Assembly (NCBI GenBank): GCA_963703325.1
Contig: OY969805.1
Coordinates: forward strand, 930,001 to 994,000
Direction of reading: 5' to 3'
DNA: 64,000 nt
Source: Aquilonibacter sp963703325
GTDB taxonomy: Bacteria; Vulcanimicrobiota; Vulcanimicrobiia; Vulcanimicrobiales; Vulcanimicrobiaceae
The translations under genes were made by a program, and so were the position numbers. Under the pieces are notes generated by a model, which saw nothing but the letters and a program-made list of their open reading frames with translations, was not told the DNA's origin and did not search any database. Below, one piece after another: positions 50,665 through 58,238 of this stretch (the stretch's first letter is position 1; every line of letters starts with the position of its first letter).

Positions 50665-51599
50665 GAGCCTCCGAGCCCGCCGCCGCGGGCTTCGCGGTGC
50701 GCGACGGGGTCCGGATCGCGTACGAAGTGCACGGCAGCGGCGAACGCACGCTGCTGTTCATGCCGGCGTGGTCGATCATCCATTCGCGCATGTGGAAGGC
50801 CCAAGTGCCGTATTTCGCGCGACACGCCCGCGTGGTGACATTCGACGGCCGCGGAAACGGCCGTTCCGATAAAGCTGCGGCGCTCGACTATTCCGACGAT
50901 GCCTTTGCGGCGGATGCGCTTGCGGTCCTTGACGCGACCAACACCGCACGCGCGACGATCGTAACGCTCTCAGCCGGCGCGCGCTGGGCTTTGCTCGTCG
51001 CGGCGCGGCACCCGGAGCGCCTCGAGCGGCTGATTTGCATCGGACCCGCCGTGCCGCTTGGTCTCGAGAACCATCCGCGCCACGAGGCGATCGGGCGATT
51101 TGACGAACGGCTCGACGCGCATAAGGGCTGGTGGAAGTACAACCGGCACTACTGGCGCGAGCACTATCGCGACTTTGTCGAATTCTTCTTTGCGCAAGCG
51201 TTGCCGGAGGCGCACTCGACCAAACAATTCGAGGACTGCGTCGGCTGGGCGCTCGAGACGACGCCCGAGACACTCGCCGCCACCGCCGTTTCACCGCGCC
51301 TTAGCGAAGCCGAGGCGCAGCAGCTTGCCCAATCGGTGCGCTGCCCCGTACTGGTGCTTCATGGCGACATCGACCGCATTGCGCCGCCAAGTTCCGGGCG
51401 CGCGCTCGCGCAGCTCACGCACGGCGAATTCGTCTCGCTCGAAAGCGCCGGCCACTTGCCGCAAGCGCGGTATCCCCGTGCGCGTCAATCTCGCGATCCG
51501 CGATGCCCTCGGCGATCGTCCGAAACGGCCACGCGCGCGACGGCGCAAGCATGCGCTCTTTATTTCGTCGCCGATCGGACTCGGGCACGCGCAGCGTGA
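50661..51599 (+). CDS. Alpha/beta hydrolase, N-terminal part of a frameshifted hydrolase-glycosyltransferase gene
   Basis: The frame encodes an alpha/beta hydrolase: VVTFDGRGNGRSDK, the nucleophile region IVTLSAGARWALLVAARHP (Ser in TLSAG, Thr replacing the usual first Gly), acid site VLHGDIDRIAPP and His in ESAGHLPQARYP. After that point the frame turns to Arg-rich junk (RARQSRDPRC), whereas the +1 frame continues VRVNLAIRDALGDR, the normal hydrolase end. The four-C run at 51474-51477 is the break; three Cs would restore the frame. Its ATG overlaps the TetR stop by 4 bp. Confidence 0.82.
   Translation: MRASEPAAAGFAVRDGVRIAYEVHGSGERTLLFMPAWSIIHSRMWKAQVPYFARHARVVTFDGRGNGRSDKAAALDYSDDAFAADALAVLDATNTARATIVTLSAGARWALLVAARHPERLERLICIGPAVPLGLENHPRHEAIGRFDERLDAHKGWWKYNRHYWREHYRDFVEFFFAQALPEAHSTKQFEDCVGWALETTPETLAATAVSPRLSEAEAQQLAQSVRCPVLVLHGDIDRIAPPSSGRALAQLTHGEFVSLESAGHLPQARYPRARQSRDPRCPRRSSETATRATAQACALYFVADRTRARAA
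51474..51477 (+). other. Frameshift site in a C-run
   Basis: TATCCCCGTG carries four Cs; with three the hydrolase would read ARYPVRVNLAIRDALG straight into the glycosyltransferase part. Homopolymer length error in sequencing or a real mutation are both possible. Confidence 0.65.
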
Positions 51600-52746
51600 C
51601 GCCGCGATCGCTGCCGAACTGCGCGCGCTCGTGCCGGATATCGCGATCGACTGGCTCGCGCAGCATCCCGTGACCAGCGTGTTGCAGGCACGCGGCGAAC
51701 GCGTCCATCCCGCAAGTGCGGCGCTTGCGAACGAGTCGGCTCACATCGAAAGTGAATGCGGCGAGCACGATCTGCATGCATTCCAAACGATCCGGCGGAT
51801 GGACGAGATCTTGGTTAATAATTTCATGGTGCTGCACGACGTGATTAGCGAGGAGCACTACGATCTCGTCGTCGGTGACGAGGCGTGGGATGTGGATCAC
51901 TATCTGCACGAACATCCGCGCGAGAAGCAGACGGCGTTCGTATGGATGACGGATTTTGTCGGATGGATTCCCATGCCGGACGGTGGCGAGTACGAAGCGA
52001 GAATTACTTCGGACTACAATGCCGAGATGATCAAACATATCGAGCACCATCCGAATGTGCGGGACCGCGCGATCTTCGTCGGCGATCCTGACGACATCGT
52101 GCCGGAACGATTCGGCGCCGATCTCCCGCTGATTCGCGAATGGACGGAAGCGCACTATGACTTTGCGGGCTACGTTACCGGCTTTGTGCCGCCCACCGAC
52201 GACGAGCGCATGGCGCTGCGTCATGCGTTTGGCTACCGCCCCGACGAGCTGATCTGTATCGTGAGCGTCGGCGGCTCCGGTGTGGGCATGCCGTTGCTGC
52301 GCGCCACGACCAACGCCTATCCTGAACTCAAACGCCGCTTTCCGAACTTGCGTATGATCGTCGTCGCCGGTCCGCGTATCGATCCGGCCTCACTGCCGGT
52401 GCACGCGGACCTAGAGGTGCATGCGTTCGTTCCTGAACTCTATCGGCGCTTAGCCGCTTGCGATATCGCGCTCGTGCAGGGCGGCCTCACGACGACCATG
52501 GAGCTGACGGCATCGCGCCGGCCGTTCATCTACTTTCCATTGCAGCACCACTTTGAACAGAATTTCCACGTGCGCCATCGTCTCGAACGCTACAATGCCG
52601 GCCGCCACATGCTCTTTGCGGACGCAACCCCGGAGACGATCGCCAGGGCGATTGAAGAAGAGTTACGTCGCCCGCTTGCCTATCGCGCCGTTGAATCAAC
52701 CGGCGCTTCGACCGCCGCACGACTCATTGCCGATGTGCTGTCGTAG
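51478..52746 (+). CDS. Glycosyltransferase (GT28/UGT-like), probably fused to the preceding hydrolase
   Basis: The 422-residue frame has a GT-B glycosyltransferase layout. The N-terminal KHALFISSPIGLGHAQRDAA is the substrate loop, followed by a central linker and a C-terminal nucleotide-sugar domain with CIVSVGGSGVGMPLLRATTN, FVPELYRRLAACDIALVQGG and LTTTMELTASRRPFIYFPL, the MurG/UGT-like signature. A GTG at 51478 could start it as a separate gene, but the first 12 residues (VRVNLAIRDALG) belong to the hydrolase, so I favour one two-domain protein. Substrates are unknown; with a methyltransferase in the operon, tailoring of a small molecule is plausible. Confidence 0.8.
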   Translation: MRVNLAIRDALGDRPKRPRARRRKHALFISSPIGLGHAQRDAAIAAELRALVPDIAIDWLAQHPVTSVLQARGERVHPASAALANESAHIESECGEHDLHAFQTIRRMDEILVNNFMVLHDVISEEHYDLVVGDEAWDVDHYLHEHPREKQTAFVWMTDFVGWIPMPDGGEYEARITSDYNAEMIKHIEHHPNVRDRAIFVGDPDDIVPERFGADLPLIREWTEAHYDFAGYVTGFVPPTDDERMALRHAFGYRPDELICIVSVGGSGVGMPLLRATTNAYPELKRRFPNLRMIVVAGPRIDPASLPVHADLEVHAFVPELYRRLAACDIALVQGGLTTTMELTASRRPFIYFPLQHHFEQNFHVRHRLERYNAGRHMLFADATPETIARAIEEELRRPLAYRAVESTGASTAARLIADVLS

Positions 52747-52753
52747 CTTGAAT

Positions 52754-52776
52754 CTTGGAACCTTGGAACCTTGGGG
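52754..52776. repeat. Short tandem repeat CTTGGAAC
   Basis: CTTGGAAC occurs twice in tandem followed by a partial third copy CTTGGGG. The 11-bp string CTTGGAACCTT is shared with hairpin repeat copy A (5051-5062). It lies just after the glycosyltransferase stop. Confidence 0.5.
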
Positions 52777-52785
52777 CTCAATTTG

Positions 52786-52854
52786 CAAAAACTGCGCCTT
52801 ATGGTCCCGGATTACAAAAACTGCCAAGTCCACGTCGCGGGTTTCAAAAACTGC
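52786..52854. repeat. Three CAAAAACTGC repeats at about 30-bp spacing
   Basis: CAAAAACTGC occurs at 52786, 52815 and 52845, each preceded by a related TT-containing phrase and separated by unrelated sequence of about 19-20 bp. Spacing is 29 and 30 bp, nearly three helical turns, so the copies face the same side of the DNA. No gene covers the area. Confidence 0.7.
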
Positions 52855-52953
52855 GTTTCGTCACGGAAGGGTCGATACCCGCCACTCGAATTCAGGGCCG
52901 TGATCGTGCAGGGCCTCACCGGTGTCAGGCAGGCGGGTCAATGCGTGCCAGCG

Positions 52954-53400
52954 TCAGAGGGGCGAGGGTCCCTCCCAATGACTTCCGTCCTCGAAGTCGA
53001 CCGCATGCGCGTAGCACTTTGTGATTGTTCCTAGCCGTTTTGCGAGCGTGACGTCATCTAGCAGCATTGGCGTTGTTCGATGTACCCAATTCCCTTGTAC
53101 AAATGGGCCTTGGACCGCATACTCGGCATCGCTTCCATCTCTCGCCTTTGGATGCAGACCAGCCGTCTCAACGATCACGTGCACTTCTTGTGCAGCACGG
53201 CGGTCGTCATTCCGAATGTTAACATCGAGAGCAGCTTCCCCCGCGTGCACCTCACGAATTTTACATTGGCTAATTTCGACAGGTGCCATCGCGCAACCCG
53301 AGAGGCAGAGGACCACTGCAACACCAAGCATTACAAGCTGTCTTGCAGGGTGCGACAAGCGTTCTGAATGATATTGCAATCGATCGTCCGTCTCGTGCAT
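52954..53400 (-). CDS. Small lipoprotein of unknown function
   Basis: The 148-residue product has a long polar N-region, then a hydrophobic stretch ending in a lipobox (VMLGVAVVLCLSGCAMAP, Cys after LSG). The mature part (ISQCKIREVHAGEAALDVNI, HVIVETAGLHPKARDGS) is small and unrecognised. I use the ATG at 53400; an ATG at 53331 would give a very short signal. Neither has a good ribosome site. Confidence 0.6.
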   Translation of the reverse strand: MHETDDRLQYHSERLSHPARQLVMLGVAVVLCLSGCAMAPVEISQCKIREVHAGEAALDVNIRNDDRRAAQEVHVIVETAGLHPKARDGSDAEYAVQGPFVQGNWVHRTTPMLLDDVTLAKRLGTITKCYAHAVDFEDGSHWEGPSPL

Positions 53401-53574
53401 GATCACGTACACAGTGCGAGCCGTTTTAAAGTCAAGGTTCCGAACCGTCGGAGAAAGCGCGTCCCGCGGATGCTGATCTCGCAGAGCAATCGGCGGCGCT
53501 GATCGACGCGATTGAGCACGCACTCAAGGCAAAGAGCATTGGCCTTGCAAGCGTATCGCAATTGAACAGAACCT

Positions 53575-53661
53575 TGGTGCCCAGGAAGGGACTCGAACCC
53601 CCACGATGTTGCCACCGCCGGCACCTGAAGCCGGTGCGTCTACCAATTCCGCCACCTGGGC
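53575..53661 (-). tRNA. tRNA-Leu (anticodon CAG)
   Basis: Read on the minus strand, the acceptor arm GCCCAGG pairs with CCTGGGC, followed by A and an encoded CCA end. The D arm is GGCGGAATTGGTAGACGC, the anticodon stem-loop is CCGGC-TTCAGGT-GCCGG with anticodon CAG, a long variable arm GGTGGCAACATCG is typical of Leu, and the T arm contains GGTTCGAGTCC. Length is 87 nt including CCA. It reads CUG codons. No att-site duplication is visible around it. Confidence 0.95.
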
Positions 53662-53670
53662 ATATTTTTG

Positions 53671-53774
53671 CCGCGCCTTCGGCGCGGATCGCGCATCCTG
53701 TGCTCAAAAACAGCAGCCGCCTCCAGCGGCTGCACAGCCGCATCCTTCGGCTACATATTGCCGCACTTTGCGGC
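53671..53774 (+). repeat. Five-hairpin repeat cluster, copy C of the dispersed element with extensions
   Basis: The series is CCGCGCC-TTC-GGCGCGG, GCGCA-TCC-TGTGC, GCAGCCGC-CTCCA-GCGGCTGC, AGCCG-CATCCTT-CGGCT and GCCGCA-CTT-TGCGGC. The first three match the order of copies A, B and D; the last two are extra. It lies between tRNA-Leu and the protease gene, ending 44 bp before the latter's start, so it may be in its leader. Confidence 0.65.
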
Positions 53775-53818
53775 CGAGGTTCGTTCGTGAAACCGGGGGA
53801 TTGTCCTCGGGGTTAGCG

Positions 53819-54784
53819 ATGGAGCATATGCCCCAAGTTAGATTTTTATCGGATGCCAAGGCGGCTGAGACCGACGTGCTTGACCCCTATTCAGAAGCCG
53901 TAACCACCGCTGCGGAGCGGGTCAGTCCATCAGTCGTCGCGATCGAAGTCCACGCCGGACGCCATGGCGGCAACGGCTCGGGTTTCGTCTTCACCCCCGA
54001 CGGCTTTGTCCTTACCAACAGCCATGTCGTTCACGACGCGGATCGAATCTCGGTCGCCCTGCTCGACGGGCGAGAGATTCCCGCGACGCTGGTCGGCGAA
54101 GATCCCCACACCGATCTCGCCGTCCTGCGCGTCGATGCCACGGAACTGGCGCCGGCCGCGCTCGGCGACTCGGGCCGGCTGCGCCCGGGACAACTCGTCG
54201 TCGCGGTCGGCAATCCGTTCGGTCTCGCCTATACGGTGACGGCCGGCGTCGTGAGCGCACTCGGTCGCTCGCTGCGTTCGCAGTCAGGCCGGCTCATGGA
54301 TAACATCATTCAAACCGACGCCGCGCTCAATCCCGGCAACTCGGGTGGTCCACTCGTAACGTCGAGGGGCGCGGTGATCGGCGTGAACACCGCCGTACTT
54401 CCCGGCCAAGGATTGTGCTTTGCGATTGCCATCAACACCGCAAAGCACATCGCTGGACTCTTGATTCGCGACGGCAAAGTTCGGCGCGGTTATTTCGGCA
54501 TCGCCGGACAAGATGTCACGCTCGCGGCATCCGCCGCGCGTCGGTTTGTCCTCAGCGATCCACGCGGCGTGCTGGTCGATTCCGTCGAACCGGGTAGCCC
54601 CGCTGACACCAGTCGCTTGCACGCGGGCGACGTGCTGCTCGCAATTGAAGGCGAGCGCGTGTTTGGCGTCGATGATTTACACAAGCGTCTCACCTCGATC
54701 GATCTGAGCCGCCCGTACAAGCTCGATATTTTGCGCAAAGGCGAGCGCCTCGCGCCGATCATTCTGCCTGTAGAATCACCGTAA
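53819..54784 (+). CDS. HtrA/DegP-like trypsin-fold protease with PDZ domain, no export signal
   Basis: The 321-residue protein has the S1C catalytic triad: His in LTNSHVVHDADR, Asp in DPHTDLAVLRVD, and Ser in NPGNSGGPLVTSRG. A single PDZ domain follows (PRGVLVDSVEPGSPADTSRL, DVLLAIEGERVFGVDDL). Unlike typical HtrA it has no signal peptide or membrane helix after the ATG at 53819; the N-terminus is MEHMPQVRFLSDAKAAETDV. It may be cytoplasmic, or its true start may lie elsewhere, though the upstream part is the hairpin cluster. It is followed closely by an MFS gene. Confidence 0.9.
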   Translation: MEHMPQVRFLSDAKAAETDVLDPYSEAVTTAAERVSPSVVAIEVHAGRHGGNGSGFVFTPDGFVLTNSHVVHDADRISVALLDGREIPATLVGEDPHTDLAVLRVDATELAPAALGDSGRLRPGQLVVAVGNPFGLAYTVTAGVVSALGRSLRSQSGRLMDNIIQTDAALNPGNSGGPLVTSRGAVIGVNTAVLPGQGLCFAIAINTAKHIAGLLIRDGKVRRGYFGIAGQDVTLAASAARRFVLSDPRGVLVDSVEPGSPADTSRLHAGDVLLAIEGERVFGVDDLHKRLTSIDLSRPYKLDILRKGERLAPIILPVESP

Positions 54785-54797
54785 TAGAATCGCTTCA

Positions 54798-56012
54798 ATG
54801 ATCCGTAAGCTCGTTCCGATCCTCGGCATCACCTTCGTCGACATCATCGGCTTCAGCATGCTGCTGCCGGTGTTGCCGTATTTCGTGACGCATTTCGGGA
54901 TGAGCGGACTCGTCGTCGGACTTTTGCTCTCGACGTTTTCGTTTTGCCAATTGGTTTCCGGCCCGATCTGGGGCAACGTTTCGGATCGCATCGGGCGCAA
55001 ACGCGTCCTCATCATCAGTCAGATCGGCGCGACGATCGGGTGGTGCATGCTCGCGTTCGCGCCGAGTATCGCGTGGGTTTTCATCGCGCGCATCGTCGAA
55101 GGGATCTCGGGCGGCAACATCGGCGTGACCCAAGCCTATGTCGCGGACTTGGTCGAAGGAAAGGACCGCGCGCGCGCGTTTGGATTTATCAGCGCCACCT
55201 TCGCCGCGGCCATGATCTTTGGGCCCGCCGGGGGCGGCCTGCTCTACAGCCGATTCGGCTTTTCCGCTCCGTTCCTCGCCGCGTCAGCGCTGCAGTTCCT
55301 CACCCTTGTCCTTACGATCGTTCTGTTGCCTGAGTCACGAACCAAAACCGAAGAGGAACAGGCGCATGTCGGCGTGCGCGAGATTGCGTCGACTTTTACC
55401 AATCCGCGCTTTTCGCCGCTGCTCGTTCAGAAGCTCGCGCTCTCGCTTTGCCTGTACGGTTGGTACTCCGTTATCGCGCTATATCTCGCCGGGCAGCTGC
55501 ACTTCGGTCTCGTTGCGACGACGTATTACTTTTCGGCCTTCGCCGTCGTCAACGTGCTGATCAACGGCATTGGCGTCGGCAAAGCGTCGAGTCTCTTCGG
55601 CGACCGCATAATGTCCACGCTGGGCCTCGCCCTGCTCGTCGTCGGCATGGCGTGTACGCCCTTCGTGCACAACTCGCTGAGCTTTATCGCCGTCATGGTG
55701 CTCTTTGCGACGGGTAGCGCGTACGCCAACAACGGCATCAACGCCATGCTCTCGAACGCCGCCTCGGATCGCGAACAAGGCACCGTGCTCGGCGTCGGTT
55801 CATCGCTCGACTCGCTCTCCGGGATCATCGCACCGCCGATCTCGACGGGCCTTCTGGCTTTTTACGGTTCGTCATTTGCCGGCATCGAATCGCTCGTCGC
55901 CGGCATCATCGGGCTGATCCTGGGACTGCGTAACAGTCTGGTCACTCCCCCGGTACCACCGGTCATCGTAGAGACATCGCTTGCTGCTGTTGAAGAACTG
56001 GAGACAACGTGA
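54798..56012 (+). CDS. MFS transporter, TetA-like
   Basis: The 404-residue, 12-helix protein has FVDIIGFSMLLPVLPYFV in helix 1 and GNVSDRIGRKRVLIIS as motif A, both typical of the TetA/multidrug DHA1 group, then GFISATFAAAMIFGPAGGGL as motif C. It probably exports a drug or metabolite. It starts 13 bp after the protease gene and its stop overlaps the AIM24-like gene by 4 bp. Confidence 0.9.
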   Translation: MIRKLVPILGITFVDIIGFSMLLPVLPYFVTHFGMSGLVVGLLLSTFSFCQLVSGPIWGNVSDRIGRKRVLIISQIGATIGWCMLAFAPSIAWVFIARIVEGISGGNIGVTQAYVADLVEGKDRARAFGFISATFAAAMIFGPAGGGLLYSRFGFSAPFLAASALQFLTLVLTIVLLPESRTKTEEEQAHVGVREIASTFTNPRFSPLLVQKLALSLCLYGWYSVIALYLAGQLHFGLVATTYYFSAFAVVNVLINGIGVGKASSLFGDRIMSTLGLALLVVGMACTPFVHNSLSFIAVMVLFATGSAYANNGINAMLSNAASDREQGTVLGVGSSLDSLSGIIAPPISTGLLAFYGSSFAGIESLVAGIIGLILGLRNSLVTPPVPPVIVETSLAAVEELETT

Positions 56013-56785
56013 AATCGAAGATCACCGGCACCACGCTCCCGGTTCTCGAACTCGGACTCGAGCCGGGCGATAAAATCGTCGCCGAACCCGGCGAGTTCTC
56101 ATGGATGACCTCGAACGTGCAACTGAACACGACCGCAATGACCGCCGGCACAAAGGGGCTGTTGGGCGTGCTCGGACGCGCGCTTTCGGGCGGCGGACTC
56201 TTCATGACCGAGTACAGCACGACCGGCGGTAACGGCTTGATCGCGTTCGCGGCCAAGGTTCCCGGTGAGATCATGCAGGTCGACGTTGCACCCGGACGCG
56301 AGTACTTGATTCACCGGCATGGCTTTTTATGCGCGACCGAAGGCGTGCAGCTCACGATAGGCTTTCAGCAGTCGCTGGGCGCCGGCATTTTCGGCGGCAA
56401 CGGTTTTGTGTTACAAAAGCTCGCCGGGACCGCGACGGCTTGGGTGGAACTCGGCGGAGAAATCGTCACCTACGATCTGCAACCCAACGAAACGATTCAA
56501 GTGCATCCGGGCCACATCGGCATGTTCGAATCGACCGTGAACTTCGAGATCACGTTCATGAAGGGCGTCGTCAATGCGATCTTCGGCGGCGACGGACTCT
56601 TCATCGCGCGCCTGACCGGGCCCGGTAAAGTCTGGCTGCAAACGCTGACGATGCCGAATCTCGCGCACGCACTGCTGCCGTATTTCGGCAAAGAAGCAAC
56701 GAACACCGCGCAAACTGCCGTCGGCAGCGGTATCGCCGGCGGCATTGCGGGGTCGCTCCTCAAGGGGATGTTTGACGGCAGCTAA
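56009..56785 (+). CDS. AIM24/TIGR00266-family protein
   Basis: The 258-residue protein belongs to the AIM24-like family (jelly-roll-like beta structure): KIVAEPGEFSWMTSNVQLNT, GGGLFMTEYSTTGGNGLIAF, GGNGFVLQKLAGTATAWVEL, FGGDGLFIARLTGPGKVWLQ. Function is unclear in bacteria. The C-terminus has a Gly-rich amphipathic end (GSGIAGGIAGSLLKGMF). The GTG at 56009 overlaps the MFS stop (GTGA). Confidence 0.85.
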   Translation: MKSKITGTTLPVLELGLEPGDKIVAEPGEFSWMTSNVQLNTTAMTAGTKGLLGVLGRALSGGGLFMTEYSTTGGNGLIAFAAKVPGEIMQVDVAPGREYLIHRHGFLCATEGVQLTIGFQQSLGAGIFGGNGFVLQKLAGTATAWVELGGEIVTYDLQPNETIQVHPGHIGMFESTVNFEITFMKGVVNAIFGGDGLFIARLTGPGKVWLQTLTMPNLAHALLPYFGKEATNTAQTAVGSGIAGGIAGSLLKGMFDGS

Positions 56786-56798
56786 TTACGGCGGCTAG

Positions 56799-57272
56799 CT
56801 ACTGTTCGCAGAAGAGCATGCCGTTGCGATTGCCGACTTGCCGCGACGGACACGTGCGCATGTCGATTGAGCTCGAGCGATAGCCGTTGCCGGTGCTGCA
56901 CTCCGCGCTAAACACCGAACCACTCATCGACGCGTTGTCGCAGCTGGCCGTCCAGCTGCCACGCGGAAGATGGTGCCAGCGACCATAGCCCGGATCGGAA
57001 CCGTAGCTGCCCGCGCTTTCGCAGAACAGTTGACCGTTATTGTTGCCGAATTGACCGCCGGGACACGAATTCAAGTTGATCGACGAATACGTCCACGAAC
57101 CGCTCGTCGTTTGACAGGCGGCGCTGAACCGGCCGCCGTTGACGCGAGCATGACGGCAGCTTGCCTGCCAACTGCCGCCGGGCCAACTTGGATAGGACTG
57201 CGCGTGGGCAGGTTTTGAAAAACCGGAGAGTGCGAGCACTGCAGCGGTGAGAATGGTTAGCGCGATGCGCAT
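56799..57272 (-). CDS. Secreted CVNH (cyanovirin-N-like) lectin
   Basis: The 157-residue protein has a signal peptide (MRIALTILTAAVLALSGFSK, PAHAQ) and two CVNH-type half-repeats, each with four Cys in two pairs: SWQASCRHARVNGGRFSAAC with SCPGGQFGNNNGQLFC, and SWTASCDNASMSGSVFSAEC with TCPSRQVGNRNGMLFC. This is the pattern of cyanovirin-N homologues, which bind mannose-type glycans. AGAGGAG lies 7 nt before the ATG and overlaps the stop of the ku gene, so it is apparently cotranscribed with the end-joining genes. A secreted lectin in that place is unexpected. Confidence 0.82.
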   Translation of the reverse strand: MRIALTILTAAVLALSGFSKPAHAQSYPSWPGGSWQASCRHARVNGGRFSAACQTTSGSWTYSSINLNSCPGGQFGNNNGQLFCESAGSYGSDPGYGRWHHLPRGSWTASCDNASMSGSVFSAECSTGNGYRSSSIDMRTCPSRQVGNRNGMLFCEQ

Positions 57273-57284
57273 GCGAGAACTCCT

Positions 57285-58151
57285 CTAAGCAGCGGATTTC
57301 TTGCGGCGCGTCGTCGTCGGCTTCTTTTCTGGTTTGTCGTTGGAGGCTGCATGGCCGTTGCTGCCGGCGCGCCGCTTCTTGCTTTCCTCGAGCGATTGTG
57401 CCAGCACGTCCATGAGATTGACCACCTTCGAGCGTGGCGCCGCGGCCTTCTTGGCCTTGGGAAGTTCTTTCCCCTGAGCGCGCGCTTCAATCATCGCCAT
57501 CAGCTCGTCGTGGTACTTATTCTTAAATTTTTCCGGCTCAAACGACGTGACGCTCATCGTGTCGATGAGCATACGCGCCATCTTCATCTCGGCGTCGGGA
57601 AGTTTCTCTTTGCCCGGAAGCTCAAGCGTCGATTCTCCGACGATTTCGTCGGCCCAGTGCATAAGCTCGAGCACGAGCGCTTCACCGATCGGCTTCACCG
57701 CCGCAATATATTCCTTGGTGCGAATCACGACGCGCGCAATCGCGACCTTGTTCGATTCAGTCAGCGCTTCGCGCAGCAACGCGTAGGCATGTTTGCCTTG
57801 TTTGCTCGGCTCGAGGTAGTAGGGCTTATCGAAAAACATGGGGTTGATCGTGTCGAGATCGACGAACTCGAGAATATCGACCGATTGCGTCGCTTCCGGA
57901 TTGACTTTCTTGAAATCTTCGTCGGTCAGTATGACGTACTGGCCCTTTTCGTACTCGTAGCCTTTGACGATCTCGTCCCAAGGAACGGGCTTTCCGTCGA
58001 CCGAGCAAATCCGCTCGTACTTGATGCGCCCCTCGTCCTTGGCATGCAGCATGTTGAACGAGAGCTCGTCGGTGCGAACGGCCGTGAAGAGTTTTACCGG
58101 GATGGTGACCAACCCGAAGTTGATTGCGCCGGACCAAATTGCGTGAGCCAT
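57285..58151 (-). CDS. ku: Ku DNA end-binding protein
   Basis: The 288-residue protein is a bacterial Ku: MAHAIWSGAINFGLVTIPVK at the start, then RTDELSFNMLHAKDEGRIKY, and YYLEPSKQGKHAYALLREAL in the core, followed by a Lys-rich C-terminal tail (KKRRAGSNGHAAS). It forms a homodimeric ring on double-strand breaks and recruits LigD. The ATG at 58151 matches the usual Ku start; the frame extends 27 bp further. It is the third gene of the NHEJ operon. Confidence 0.95.
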   Translation of the reverse strand: MAHAIWSGAINFGLVTIPVKLFTAVRTDELSFNMLHAKDEGRIKYERICSVDGKPVPWDEIVKGYEYEKGQYVILTDEDFKKVNPEATQSVDILEFVDLDTINPMFFDKPYYLEPSKQGKHAYALLREALTESNKVAIARVVIRTKEYIAAVKPIGEALVLELMHWADEIVGESTLELPGKEKLPDAEMKMARMLIDTMSVTSFEPEKFKNKYHDELMAMIEARAQGKELPKAKKAAAPRSKVVNLMDVLAQSLEESKKRRAGSNGHAASNDKPEKKPTTTRRKKSAA

Positions 58152-58238
58152 AGCCGAACTAGTGTACCCGAGATGCACAAGTGCCGTACATTCCCCACAA
58201 GATATAGTGGTTAGCGGGCGCTGGGCGGCACTATCTGT

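Noticed and set aside
52786..52854. A possible CRISPR array
   Set aside because: Only three 10-bp repeats, too short for CRISPR repeats, and no cas genes anywhere in the window.
53575..53661. Use of tRNA-Leu as an integration site
   Set aside because: No repeat of the tRNA 3' end and no integrase or phage gene is seen on either side.
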